From Bacteroidota bacterium (GTDB lineage: Bacteria; Bacteroidota; Bacteroidia; Bacteroidales; ML635J-15): a stretch of DNA of 64,000 nt. Made by a program: the position numbers and the translations under genes. A model generated the notes under the pieces. That model did not search any database. It saw nothing but the letters and a program-made list of their open reading frames with translations, and had not been told where the DNA came from. The DNA is taken from NCBI GenBank assembly GCA_029558535.1, contig JAKQEK010000337.1:41119-105118 (forward strand). Reading direction: 5' to 3'. This document shows, one piece after another, positions 25,803 to 34,355 of the stretch. The first letter of the stretch is position 1; each line of letters begins with the position of its first letter.

Positions 25803-28382
25803 ATGTATCAGAACGAAAAGATGAAAGAACAGGAATTTAAAACAGATGTTAAGAAAAAAGTATTTAATGATGCCGAAGCATTGTTGGCAAGTCAGGAATA
25901 CTTTAAAGGAGACCAATTGGCAGCAAGGGTATGGATAAATAAATATGCCCTTAAGGATTCTGACGGCAATTTATATGAGCTGACCCCTGATGATATGCAC
26001 AGAAGACTGGCGAAAGAAATTTTCAGGATTGAGCAAAAATATGAAAATCCGATGCCGGAAGTATTGATTTATGATTTGCTTAAAGATTTTAAATATATTG
26101 TTCCACAAGGAGGACCAATGTCAGGAATCGGTAATGATATGCAGATAGTTTCATTATCTAATTGCTTTGTTATTGGTCACGACAAACTGACAGACTCCTA
26201 TGGGGGAATTCTTAAAATTGACCAGGAGCAGGTTCAATTAATGAAAAGACGAGGTGGAGTTGGTCACGACTTGTCTCATCTTCGTCCAAAAGGATCGCCT
26301 GTTAAGAACTCTGCATTAACATCTACTGGTATTGTTCCATTTATGGAAAGATATTCAAATACCACCCGCGAAGTTGCTCAGGACGGCAGACGCGGAGCCT
26401 TAATGTTGAGCGTTTCCATTAAACACCCCGATTGCGAAGATTTTATTGATGCTAAACTCACAGAAGGTAAAGTTACAGGAGCAAATGTATCTGTAAAGAT
26501 CACAGATGAGTTTATGAATGCCCTTATTAGTAAAGACAAATTTATTCAACAATATCCTATTGATGATAAAGCACCAAAATTTATTAAAGAAGTGGATCCT
26601 CAGAAAATTTGGAAGAAAATAATTCATAATGCCTGGAAATCAGCAGAACCGGGAATATTGTTTTGGGATACAATTATAAACGAATCTGTTGCCGATTGTT
26701 ATGCAGATTTAGGATATAAGACCGTTTCTACTAATCCATGTGGGGAAATTCCGCTTTGTCCATATGATTCATGTAGATTGCTTGCATTAAATTTATATTC
26801 TTATGTTGATAATCCATTTACTCCGGAGACAAAATTCAACTTTGATAAATTTATTCAACATGTTCATTATGCTCAAAGAATAATGGATGATATTATTGAT
26901 CTTGAACTAGAAAAAATAGATTCAATTATCGCAAAAATAACCAATGATCCTGAAGATATTGAGATTAAAAGAGTTGAAAAGAAATTGTGGGAAAATATAA
27001 GAAAGAAAGCAGAAGAAGGAAGAAGAACCGGTGTTGGAATAACTGCTGAAGGTGATATGTTGGCAGGGTTAAATTTAAAATATGGCTCTGAAGATGCTAT
27101 TGATTTTGCTGTCGAAGTTCAAAAAACTCTTGCAATAGAAGCATATAGATCTTCTGTAACCCTTGCAAAAGAACGTGGATTCTTTTATCTTTTCGATTTC
27201 CAGAGAGAGAAAAATAATCCGTTTATAAATCGGTTACGTGAAGCCGATCCCGAATTAATCAAGGAAATGGAAACATGGGGAAGAAGAAACATTTCACTCC
27301 TAACTATAGCTCCTACCGGCACGACAAGCCTTATGACTCAGACAACTTCAGGTATTGAACCCGTTTTTCGCCCGTTTTATACACGCAGACGTAAGGTAAA
27401 CCCAAATGATCCCGAAGCAAGAATAGATTTTGTTGATGAGCAGGGAGATAAATGGGAAGAATATAATGTATTTCATCATAAATTCCTTGTATGGCTACAA
27501 GTGAATAAATACAATGTTGAGGAAGTGAAACAAATGAGTGCAGAACAAATTAATGAGCTCGTTGATAAATCTCCTTATTTCAAAGCAACTGCCGAAGATA
27601 TAGATTATCTGAGTAAAGTTAAAATGCAGGGTGCAATACAAAAGTGGGTTGACCATAGTATAAGCGTTACTATTAATATGCCGGAAAATGCTTCGGAAGA
27701 AACTGTGGCAGATTGTTATCTTGAAGCATGGAAAAGTGGCTGTAAAGGAATTACCGTTTATCGCGAAGGGTCAAGAGATGGTGTACTCATTTCTAACAGC
27801 AGTAGAGATGGAGATAAAAATAGAGTACTTGAATTAAAACGCCCGAAAGTTCTAGAAGCTGATATTGTAAGATTTCAAAATAATAAAGAAAGATGGATTG
27901 CATTTGTAGGCTTGATGAATGGTGTTCCTTATGAAATATTTACCGGAAGAGTTGAAGAAGACGCTTTAAATATTCCTAATACAATAGAAACGGGAAGAAT
28001 TATCAAAGAACGTTTCGAAGACGGAACCTCAAGATACGATTTTCAATATACCAACAAGTATGGTTATGCAACCACATTCCAAGGACTATCACATCAATTC
28101 GATAAAACATACTGGAATTATGCAAAATTAATTTCAGGTGTTCTTCGCCATGGAATGGCTATTGATAAAGCTGTAGAATTAGTATCTTCATTGGAATTAG
28201 ATAGTGATAATATCAATACATGGAAAAATGGTGTTGAGAGAGCACTTAAAAAATATATTCCAAATGGCACAAAAGCATCTAAGAAGGGCGTAAAATGTCC
28301 GGGGTGCGGACAAGAAGACACCTTGGTTTATCAGGATGGGTGTGTTATCTGTTCTGATTGCGGTTATTCAAAGTGTGGATAA
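25803..28382 (+). CDS. nrdJ: Adenosylcobalamin-dependent ribonucleotide reductase (class II)
   Basis: An 859-residue ribonucleotide reductase making deoxynucleotides without oxygen, using a B12-derived thiyl radical. SLSNCFVIGHD holds one active-site Cys. TNPCGEIPLCPYDSC carries the thiyl Cys and the catalytic Asn/Glu (NPCGEI). APTGTTSLMTQTTSGIEP is the conserved phosphate loop. The C-terminus has a Zn-ribbon-like tail (CPGCGQED...CVICSDCGYSKCG) that probably also works as the redox-relay Cys pair. There is no N-terminal ATP cone, which fits class II. No nrdB-like small subunit is present. Met7 (25821) is an alternative start. It is followed by two terminator-like hairpins. Confidence 0.95.
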   Translation: MYQNEKMKEQEFKTDVKKKVFNDAEALLASQEYFKGDQLAARVWINKYALKDSDGNLYELTPDDMHRRLAKEIFRIEQKYENPMPEVLIYDLLKDFKYIVPQGGPMSGIGNDMQIVSLSNCFVIGHDKLTDSYGGILKIDQEQVQLMKRRGGVGHDLSHLRPKGSPVKNSALTSTGIVPFMERYSNTTREVAQDGRRGALMLSVSIKHPDCEDFIDAKLTEGKVTGANVSVKITDEFMNALISKDKFIQQYPIDDKAPKFIKEVDPQKIWKKIIHNAWKSAEPGILFWDTIINESVADCYADLGYKTVSTNPCGEIPLCPYDSCRLLALNLYSYVDNPFTPETKFNFDKFIQHVHYAQRIMDDIIDLELEKIDSIIAKITNDPEDIEIKRVEKKLWENIRKKAEEGRRTGVGITAEGDMLAGLNLKYGSEDAIDFAVEVQKTLAIEAYRSSVTLAKERGFFYLFDFQREKNNPFINRLREADPELIKEMETWGRRNISLLTIAPTGTTSLMTQTTSGIEPVFRPFYTRRRKVNPNDPEARIDFVDEQGDKWEEYNVFHHKFLVWLQVNKYNVEEVKQMSAEQINELVDKSPYFKATAEDIDYLSKVKMQGAIQKWVDHSISVTINMPENASEETVADCYLEAWKSGCKGITVYREGSRDGVLISNSSRDGDKNRVLELKRPKVLEADIVRFQNNKERWIAFVGLMNGVPYEIFTGRVEEDALNIPNTIETGRIIKERFEDGTSRYDFQYTNKYGYATTFQGLSHQFDKTYWNYAKLISGVLRHGMAIDKAVELVSSLELDSDNINTWKNGVERALKKYIPNGTKASKKGVKCPGCGQEDTLVYQDGCVICSDCGYSKCG

Positions 28383-28389
28383 AAATTTT

Positions 28390-28413
28390 CGGGTTTTCTC
28401 AGAACCCGGTTTT
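28390..28413 (+). terminator. Terminator-like hairpin after nrdJ
   Basis: CGGGTT (28390-28395) pairs with AACCCG (28403-28408) around a 7-base loop, followed by GTTTTG. It starts 8 bases after the nrdJ stop codon on the plus strand, consistent with an intrinsic terminator. Confidence 0.65.
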
Positions 28414-28441
28414 GCATCCTTTAAATGATTGATTGAATAAG

Positions 28442-28470
28442 AGAGGTTGTTAGCATAACAGCCTCTTTTT
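28442..28470 (+). terminator. Second terminator-like hairpin
   Basis: AGAGGTTGTTA (28442-28452) pairs with TAACAGCCTCT (28456-28466, one mismatch) around GCA, followed by a T-run. A strong second terminator 30 bases after the first, isolating nrdJ from the methyltransferase promoter downstream. Confidence 0.75.
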
Positions 28471-28488
28471 ATTACAATACAAAAAAGC

Positions 28489-28519
28489 TTTTGCATAAAG
28501 GACATTTATATTAAATTTG
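28489..28519 (+). promoter_or_regulatory. Bacteroidetes-type promoter for the methyltransferase-phosphatase pair
   Basis: TTTTG at 28489-28493 and TAAATTTG at 28512-28519 (exact TAnnTTTG) are 18 bases apart and follow directly after a terminator. The -7 box ends 8 bases before the ATG at 28528. Both boxes and the spacing agree with the Bacteroidetes primary-sigma consensus. Confidence 0.6.
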
Positions 28520-28527
28520 TTAAAAAT

Positions 28528-29463
28528 ATGGATTACAAAAATAATATAAGGTGTGAAGTATGCGGAAATTCTGCCGCGGAGGATTTTTTTGTCAAATTTG
28601 AACGGCATGATTTTTTGATTACAGAATGCAAAGAGTGCGGCTTTAATTTCATTCCACAATTTTACAGACAGCAAATTGCCTATGAAAATTATCGTGATGA
28701 GGAGGTACTGGAATCTGTAAGAAGAGGTAATAATTATATCAAAATCAGACGTCATAGATTAAGATTAAAACTGATTAAAAAATATGTCAAATCAGGAAAG
28801 CTTTATGATATTGGGGTAGGTTGGGGTCACTTTCTTTATACTGCAAAACTGATGGGATATGATGCAAGCGGAGTAGAAATAAGTGAACTTATGCATCATT
28901 ATGCGACAACAGATTTAAAACTCGATGTTGTACACGATAATTTCTTTAATCTCGACTTGCCTGCGAACAATTGGGATGTTGCAACAATGTGGGATGTTTT
29001 GGAACACATTAACGAACCCGATAAAGCAATTGAAAAGGTTTGGGACATTTTAAAACCCGGAGGATATCTTGTGTTACAAGTACCTCAGATAGATTCGAAA
29101 GTAGCCCGCAAACAAAAAGAGAAATGGAGTATGATGTCAATAGAACATATTAATTATTTCTCTAAAAAGAGCATAAAAACACTTCTTGAAGCAAAGGGTT
29201 TCGAAGTTGTTAAATATAAGTCTTCTTATGAGTTAAAATTGTTCCTGATGTTTACAGTTTTACCTTGGATAAAAAGAAAAAAAGCATCGTCTGACAAAAA
29301 ATCAACGATTACTAATTCAGAAAGGCAGAACTTTTTCAATAGAGTTACAAAATTACCAAAATTCGTTGTTTGGTTAGGGTTACTGGCTCATGACATCATT
29401 TACAACACTTTAAGCTTACTGAATTTTGGCGAAGAAATGATAGTAGTGGCTAGAAAGAAATGA
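28528..29463 (+). CDS. SAM-dependent methyltransferase with N-terminal zinc ribbon
   Basis: A 311-residue methyltransferase (Methyltransf_23 type). An N-terminal four-Cys zinc ribbon (CEVCGN ... CKECGF, about 8-35) precedes the Rossmann domain. Motif I is KLYDIGVGWGHFLYTAKLMGYDASGVEISE and the DxxEH post-motif is MWDVLEHINEPDKAIEKV, with LKPGGYLVLQVPQ. This layout is common among Bacteroidetes glycan or cell-surface methyltransferases near polysaccharide genes, but the acceptor is unknown. The C-terminal ~70 residues contain a hydrophobic stretch that may touch the membrane. A HAD phosphatase gene follows after 3 bases. Confidence 0.85.
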   Translation: MDYKNNIRCEVCGNSAAEDFFVKFERHDFLITECKECGFNFIPQFYRQQIAYENYRDEEVLESVRRGNNYIKIRRHRLRLKLIKKYVKSGKLYDIGVGWGHFLYTAKLMGYDASGVEISELMHHYATTDLKLDVVHDNFFNLDLPANNWDVATMWDVLEHINEPDKAIEKVWDILKPGGYLVLQVPQIDSKVARKQKEKWSMMSIEHINYFSKKSIKTLLEAKGFEVVKYKSSYELKLFLMFTVLPWIKRKKASSDKKSTITNSERQNFFNRVTKLPKFVVWLGLLAHDIIYNTLSLLNFGEEMIVVARKK

Positions 29464-29466
29464 AAA

Positions 29467-30123
29467 ATGGATAAACCATATCATACTATTATTTTCGATT
29501 TTGACGGCACTATAGCTGATACTTTGGAAACTATAGCTATAATGTACAATAAAATTGCATCCGACTTTAATTGTAAGCCTGTCAGTTTTGAGGATAAAGA
29601 AAAATTCCGTTCGATGAAAACCCACGAATTTCTTAAAGAATGTAATATACCCGTTTTAATACTTCCGGTACTCGCAATAAGGATTAAAGCCGAACTTAAA
29701 CATGAAATTCAACACGTAAATCCAATCAAAGGGATAGTAGAGGCTTTGCGACAAATTAAAAAGGCAGGATACAAAATTGGTGTTATGAGTTCAAATACGG
29801 TAGAGAACATAAATATTTTTTTAAAACACAACGAAATTGAAGATGTTTTCAATTTCGTTCATTCAGGGAAAAATATTTTTGGAAAGGATAAAGTAATTTT
29901 AAGGTTATTGCGCAAATATAAAATAAAGCGAAATCAGGTTGTTTATGTGGGTGACGAAACCCGCGATATTGAAGCCCTTAAGAGAATAAAAGTCCCGATT
30001 ATTGCTGTCAGCTGGGGATTCAATTCGCATTCAGTCCTAGAAAAACAAAAACCGGATGCGTTGATAGATAATCCGGATGAATTGCTCGAAGTTATAAATA
30101 AATTGTTTAATTTTGCTTATTAG
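29467..30123 (+). CDS. HAD-superfamily phosphatase (PGP/Gph-like)
   Basis: A 218-residue HAD hydrolase. Motif I is IIFDFDGTIADTLE (nucleophile Asp and acid Asp), motif II VMSSNT, motif III the Lys in KNIFGKDK, and motif IV VGDETRDIEAL. The cap is the alpha-helical C1 type typical of phosphoglycolate phosphatase and beta-phosphoglucomutase relatives. It would remove phosphate from a small metabolite; substrate is not determinable. The gene is 3 bases downstream of the methyltransferase and likely cotranscribed. Confidence 0.88.
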   Translation: MDKPYHTIIFDFDGTIADTLETIAIMYNKIASDFNCKPVSFEDKEKFRSMKTHEFLKECNIPVLILPVLAIRIKAELKHEIQHVNPIKGIVEALRQIKKAGYKIGVMSSNTVENINIFLKHNEIEDVFNFVHSGKNIFGKDKVILRLLRKYKIKRNQVVYVGDETRDIEALKRIKVPIIAVSWGFNSHSVLEKQKPDALIDNPDELLEVINKLFNFAY

Positions 30124-30192
30124 GATATATTGAGGAATAAATTTAAAATATAATAGTCGATAACAGAAGAATAACCTTAAAACTTCATAACT

Positions 30193-30690
30193 ATGAAATA
30201 TATTTTAATGATTTTTATTTGCCTGTTAGTTTTAGCAGGAAATTCATGTAAAAAAGAGGTTGTGATTAATGATGAAATTACTTATCCTGCAACAGGACAG
30301 TTTGGAGATAACATACTTAGTATGCAGGATAGCGCACAAGTAGTATCCGGAACCTACTATGGTCCTATACCTTACTACAGTTTATGTGCAGATTTGGAGG
30401 AAGATGCAGAACTAAAGGTTATAATTACCAACCTGACAAATAATGATACAGTAACCTCATCAGCAAGATATGGGAGTTGGTTTTTAAATATTGAAAATGA
30501 AAGAGGAATGTTATCTTATTCTTATGATGAAGAAACTAATAGCCAGGTTTTTGAATCCTCTAAGATTGGATTGAATGATTTAGAAATATCTTTTAATGCA
30601 AATGGCAGTTGTAGAATAGATTTTTATGAAAACAATTCTTCGACAGTAACATTATCAAAAATATTATTTTGGAGCAACGATGTTGAATAA
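30193..30690 (+). CDS. Lipoprotein of unknown function
   Basis: A 165-residue protein with a type II signal peptide (MKYILMIFICLLVLAGNSC, Cys19). The mature part has a single domain of about 145 residues, beta-rich and free of recognisable motifs, with SMQDSAQVVSGTYYGPIPYYSLCADLEED and evenly spaced Trp and Tyr. I do not recognise the family. The C-terminus ILFWSNDVE is complete. It sits alone between a HAD phosphatase and a convergent pair of small lipoprotein genes. Confidence 0.6.
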   Translation: MKYILMIFICLLVLAGNSCKKEVVINDEITYPATGQFGDNILSMQDSAQVVSGTYYGPIPYYSLCADLEEDAELKVIITNLTNNDTVTSSARYGSWFLNIENERGMLSYSYDEETNSQVFESSKIGLNDLEISFNANGSCRIDFYENNSSTVTLSKILFWSNDVE

Positions 30691-30711
30691 AAAAATAATA
30701 TTCGGCAAGTT

Positions 30712-30757
30712 CTTTCTTCGACTATTACCAGCATTATCTTAAACTTCTCAATTGTAT
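30712..30757 (-). pseudogene. Fragment resembling the 3' end of the cupin gene
   Basis: On the minus strand this reads IEKFKIMLVIVEE, close to the last residues IEKFKMMLVMVKE of the cupin gene at 32023-32352. At DNA level the shared core includes CTTAAACTTCTCAATTG, identical in both. No matching upstream cupin sequence precedes it. This looks like a leftover of a duplication or a recombination scar about 1.3 kb from the intact gene. Confidence 0.4.
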
Positions 30758-30810
30758 ATATAACAAGAATAAGGTTTTTAAACTAAAAAATTATAGGATT
30801 ATTTATTGAT

Positions 30811-31332
30811 TTATTCAGCTTCACATCTTAAATAAACCATTGATCCGTCGTAATGACTAAAAGGGGTCGTACAATTAAACATTTCATCGTACAGTAAAGT
30901 CATTTCTTTTTTCTTTTTTATGTATTCGATCGAGAAATTAATCGTGCCATATTGATACATCATCTTATTTCCTAAAGTGCAATTATATAGAGTAATACGG
31001 TTAGGGCCGTTGCTTTCTCCGGTTTCTTCGGGATGATCATCTTGTGGCCATGGGCTTGCAAAATATTCAATAACATATACAAAATCAGTATCCAAGGTGT
31101 CATTTTCAAATTCAAAATACAAATGTCCCGTGCCATCCTGATTAAAATGAATATATCCGGGAGATTGAGCCAAGAGTCCTATCTCAGGTACTCCAACTGC
31201 CTCAACAATTTTCCAATTTATTGCAAAGTAATTTTTACCCTTGTAATTTTCTTTAACACAGCTACTTCCAAGCAATATTAAGCTGAACAAAATCAGAGTG
31301 CCCGTGATAATATTTCTATTTTGTTTTTTCAA
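30811..31332 (-). CDS. Lipoprotein of unknown function (probable TTG start)
   Basis: A lipoprotein with a beta-rich domain and few motifs. The first ATG (31362) lies upstream of a run of residues that do not look like a signal peptide. A TTG at 31332 gives KKQNRNIITGTLILFSLILLGSSC, a good type II signal peptide with lipobox LGSSC, so I take it as the start; the ATG form would be 10 residues longer. With the TTG the gene overlaps the stop of its upstream partner by 17 bases, suggesting translational coupling. The mature domain (YIHFNQDGTGHLYFEFEN) looks lipocalin-like, but family is not certain. Confidence 0.55.
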   Translation of the reverse strand: MKKQNRNIITGTLILFSLILLGSSCVKENYKGKNYFAINWKIVEAVGVPEIGLLAQSPGYIHFNQDGTGHLYFEFENDTLDTDFVYVIEYFASPWPQDDHPEETGESNGPNRITLYNCTLGNKMMYQYGTINFSIEYIKKKKEMTLLYDEMFNCTTPFSHYDGSMVYLRCEAE

Positions 31333-31816
31333 GATATAATGTTTCGTTAGCTCCAGATTCAAAATTTAATGAGTAGTCTGCATACCACACTTGTTCTTTT
31401 TTACCAAAATCTACAACCTGAACATCCTTTAAGGGCATACCTCCACCTTCTGGGTATAAAGTTATATCTACAGAAGTTTGAAGGTCGGTTAGAGTATATA
31501 TTCCTGAATATGAAACAATAGAATAATTCCCAGTTACAGGAATTCTTTCCACTGTTGAAGTAAAGGTAAATGTCCCGCCAGAATCGTCAGTTTGATGAAA
31601 CTCAAATATGCCGGTATTGGTTAGTGTGGTATCACAAATCAATTCGCCAGCTTGTCCCAAATAAAAACAGTAACGATGTTTCGTAACCTTCCATTTGCCT
31701 TCCAGAGCTTTTAATTCATGGTAATTAACCTCAAATTGATTGCACGAAACTCCCACAAACATAAGAGTTATACAAACCATTAAAAAAAACAATATAGAAG
31801 AAACACCGGTTTTCAT
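31316..31816 (-). CDS. Lipocalin-like lipoprotein
   Basis: A 166-residue lipoprotein: signal peptide ends in FVGVSCN (Cys25). The mature part begins ELKALEGKWKVTKHRYCFY, the GxW-type opening of lipocalin-like DUF proteins of Bacteroidetes, followed by alternating beta strands (FTFTSTVERIPVTGNYSI). Its 3' end overlaps the next lipoprotein gene by 17 bases. Both probably sit at the outer membrane; ligand unknown. Confidence 0.6.
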   Translation of the reverse strand: MKTGVSSILFFLMVCITLMFVGVSCNQFEVNYHELKALEGKWKVTKHRYCFYLGQAGELICDTTLTNTGIFEFHQTDDSGGTFTFTSTVERIPVTGNYSIVSYSGIYTLTDLQTSVDITLYPEGGGMPLKDVQVVDFGKKEQVWYADYSLNFESGANETLYLEKTK

Positions 31817-32022
31817 AGTGCAAAATTACTTTTAATTTCTAATTCTGTGAAAAAAAATCAAAAGATTTGCTAACTAAAAACCTACTCTGTCAATCAATCT
31901 GTTTTATAAACTTTTAGCCTAAAATTTTAAACAGTTTTTTGTTTCAAATTCAAAATGATAGTCTTTATTAGTGCTGAATTTTTTTTCGAAGTACTTGAGC
32001 TGATCAGTTAATATTCGATAAA

Positions 32023-32352
32023 CTATTCTTTAACCATTACCAGCATCATCTTAAACTTCTCAATTGCATTTACTGCATGAGGAATATTTGCAGGCATAAG
32101 AATCATCTGACCTGCTTCCACAACATTTGGATTACCCCCGATTATAACCTCTGCTTTGCCGTCAATTACGCTAATAAGTGCATCAAAAGGAGCAGTATGC
32201 TCACTTAATGCCTGATTTTTATCGAAAGCAAATAAGGTTATATTGCCTTTTTCTTTTTTTACAATTGTTTTACTTACAATTGACCCGTTTTGGTATTCAA
32301 TCTGAGTTTCGGGTTGCAGTGCTTTCGATTTAGGAAAATTATTTTGTTCCAT
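32023..32352 (-). CDS. Cupin-domain protein
   Basis: A small single-domain cupin, 109 residues from the ATG at 32352. A start at 32376 is open but would overlap the Bfd-like gene by 20 bases, so the later ATG is preferred. Cupin motif 1 runs around LSEHTAPFDALISVIDGKAEVIIGG and motif 2 around PANIPHAVNAIEKFKMMLVMVKE; the metal-binding His of motif 2 (IPHAV) is present. It follows the Bfd-like ferredoxin gene, and the hcp gene lies further upstream, so a role in the same stress response is likely. Confidence 0.75.
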   Translation of the reverse strand: MEQNNFPKSKALQPETQIEYQNGSIVSKTIVKKEKGNITLFAFDKNQALSEHTAPFDALISVIDGKAEVIIGGNPNVVEAGQMILMPANIPHAVNAIEKFKMMLVMVKE

Positions 32353-32356
32353 ATTT

Positions 32357-32539
32357 TTATTTTTTATTTTGTTCAATTAATATTTCAATTTCCTCAACAC
32401 AGCCGCCACAGCCTGTACCGGCACCGGTTTTGTCGCCTACTTTTTCAACTGTATCACATCCATGATTTTTTATTGCATCAATAATTTCTTTTTCTGAAAC
32501 GTCCATGCAATTGCAAATAATTTTTTCACTATTTTCCAT
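32357..32539 (-). CDS. Bfd-like [2Fe-2S] protein
   Basis: A 60-residue BFD/NirB-type iron-sulfur protein. The four cluster Cys are in CNC (residues 9-11) and CGGC (44-47), the Bfd pattern CxC...CxxC. The fold is a short helix-turn-helix cradle around a [2Fe-2S] cluster. It would donate electrons or assist iron release. It is near hcp, though separated by a terminator-like hairpin at 32560-32590, and 4 bases before the cupin start. Confidence 0.85.
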   Translation of the reverse strand: MENSEKIICNCMDVSEKEIIDAIKNHGCDTVEKVGDKTGAGTGCGGCVEEIEILIEQNKK

Positions 32540-32559
32540 ATCTTTTAGTTTTTAATTAA

Positions 32560-32590
32560 AGAAGTCCTGAATTTATTAAACAGGACTTCT
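32560..32590 (-). terminator. Terminator-like hairpin after hcp
   Basis: AGAAGTCCTG (32560-32569) and CAGGACTTCT (32581-32590) form a perfect 10-bp stem around an 11-base AT loop, 18 bases after the hcp stop. On the minus strand it is followed by a short T-rich run. It could end or attenuate the hcp message before the Bfd-like and cupin genes. Confidence 0.6.
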
Positions 32591-32607
32591 ATTACTATTA
32601 TAACAAT

Positions 32608-34257
32608 TTAGTTCAAAAAAAGTTTCATATCATCATCTACTGTTCCAATTCCGGAAATACCGAAATTATCTACAAGAACTTTTGCTACGGTAGGAGAGAG
32701 GAATGCCGGTAATGTTGGTCCCAAGTGAATGTTTTTCACACCCAAATAGAGCAAAGCCAATAATACGATTACAGCCTTCTGCTCATACCAGGCGATATTA
32801 TAGGCTATCGGAAGCTCATTAACACTGTCTAATTTGAAAACGTCCTTTAAGGTAAGAGCAATTACAGCTAATGAATATGAGTCGTTGCATTGACCTGCAT
32901 CAAGAACTCTGGGAATTCCGTTAATATCTCCCAATTCGAGTTTGTTGTAACGATATTTTGCACAACCGGCTGTAAGAATAACGGTATCCTTAGGCAATTT
33001 TGAGGCAAACTCTGTATAATATTCCCTTGATTTCATTCTGCCATCGCACCCTGCCATAACAAAAAATTTGCGGATAGCACCTGATTTTACAGCCTCAACG
33101 ATTTTATCAGCCAATGCAATTACCTGATTGTGTGCAAACCCACCAGTTATTTTACCTGTTTCAATTTCTGTTGGAGCTTTACATCTTTTTGCGTGTGCAA
33201 TTATTTCAGAGAAGTCTTTTGCTTTTCCATCTTTACGTGCTGGAATATGTTTTGCTCCGGCTAATCCGGAGGCTCCGGTTGTATATATACGATCGGTATA
33301 AGTTGCTTTATCTAAAGGTGGAACGATACAGTTTGTCGTGAATAGAACAGGTCCGTTGAAGGTTTCAAACTCATCGCGTTGTTTCCACCATGCATTACCA
33401 TAATTGCCAACAAAATTTTCATATTTTTTAAACGCAGGATAATAATGTCCCGGAAGCATTTCGCTATGCGTATATACATCTACTCCGGTACCTTTTGTTT
33501 GTTCCAAAAGCTCTTCAAGATCTTTTAAATCGTGACCGCTAATAAGAATTGCCGGATTGTTGCGAACTCCGATATTGACTTCTGTAATTTCAGGGTTTCC
33601 GTATGATTCGGTATTTGCCTTGTCAAGTAATGCCATAACATCTACACCGAATTTTCCGCATTCGAGAACCAATGCAACGAGTTCGTCAACCGATTTTTCT
33701 TCAGTCGTTGCTACAAGTGCGCTTTGCATGAATGCAAAAATTTCATTATTTGAATAACCTAAATTAAAAGCATGCTCTGCATAGGCAGCCATACCCTTTA
33801 ACCCAATAGTTATCAGACTTTTAAGCGAACGGATATCTTCATTTTCAATTGAAAGGACCCCAATTACTTTAGCTTTTCTTTCAAACTCTTCTAATGAATC
33901 ACTATACCAGGTTGCACACCCATGAAGTTTTTCGGGGAGAACACCTCCTGCATTTAAAAACTGATTTTTAATTTCTTCTCGCAATTTTAATCCGCTTCTT
34001 ACTTTTGCAACAATTGCATCATAATCGAAATTTGCATTTGTTATAGTCACAAATAATGCATCAAAAACAAAATGATTTACTTTTTCATTTTCTACGCCTT
34101 TTTCACGTGCTAATTTTGCAAAGATTGAAACCCCCTTGGTAACATAGATTAACAAATCCTGGATGTTTGCAACCTCATCGGTTTTTCCGCAAACACCCTT
34201 GATTGTGCAGCCTGTTCCTTTAGCCGCTTCCTGACATTGATAACAAAACATTGACAT
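32608..34257 (-). CDS. hcp: Hydroxylamine reductase (hybrid cluster protein)
   Basis: A 549-residue Hcp. The N-terminal iron-sulfur motif has Cys at 5, 8, 17 and 23 (CX2CX8CX5C). Hybrid-cluster ligands include the His in [12 protein letters not shown], the Cys in FTTNCIVPP and [16 protein letters not shown], and the Glu/Cys of [11 protein letters not shown]. It reduces hydroxylamine and nitric oxide during anaerobic nitrate or nitrite stress, in the cytosol. It lies downstream of a dicluster ferredoxin gene and near a Crp/Fnr regulator, with a palindromic operator between the divergent genes, so HcpR-type control is likely. A 5 x 9-bp tandem repeat sits upstream. Confidence 0.97.
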   Translation of the reverse strand: MSMFCYQCQEAAKGTGCTIKGVCGKTDEVANIQDLLIYVTKGVSIFAKLAREKGVENEKVNHFVFDALFVTITNANFDYDAIVAKVRSGLKLREEIKNQFLNAGGVLPEKLHGCATWYSDSLEEFERKAKVIGVLSIENEDIRSLKSLITIGLKGMAAYAEHAFNLGYSNNEIFAFMQSALVATTEEKSVDELVALVLECGKFGVDVMALLDKANTESYGNPEITEVNIGVRNNPAILISGHDLKDLEELLEQTKGTGVDVYTHSEMLPGHYYPAFKKYENFVGNYGNAWWKQRDEFETFNGPVLFTTNCIVPPLDKATYTDRIYTTGASGLAGAKHIPARKDGKAKDFSEIIAHAKRCKAPTEIETGKITGGFAHNQVIALADKIVEAVKSGAIRKFFVMAGCDGRMKSREYYTEFASKLPKDTVILTAGCAKYRYNKLELGDINGIPRVLDAGQCNDSYSLAVIALTLKDVFKLDSVNELPIAYNIAWYEQKAVIVLLALLYLGVKNIHLGPTLPAFLSPTVAKVLVDNFGISGIGTVDDDMKLFLN

Positions 34258-34300
34258 AATTTTTCCTCCTATTTTATATTATATTATTATATATTTAAAT

Positions 34301-34345
34301 ACTTTAGACACTCTAGACACTTTAGGCACTTTAGGCACTTTAGGC
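34301..34345. repeat. Five tandem 9-bp repeats between ferredoxin and hcp genes
   Basis: Five copies of a 9-bp unit, ACTTTAGGC (three exact, the first two ACTTTAGAC and ACTCTAGAC), lie in the gap between the ferredoxin stop and the hcp start. The array ends 10 bases before the ferredoxin stop. Such short repeats can vary in copy number by slippage and alter the intergenic spacing. Confidence 0.85.
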
Positions 34346-34355
34346 ACTTCTTCAT

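Noticed and set aside
28374..28382. DnaA-box-like TGTGGATAA at the end of nrdJ
   Set aside because: Single match overlapping the stop codon; no cluster of boxes nearby, so it is not evidence for an origin.
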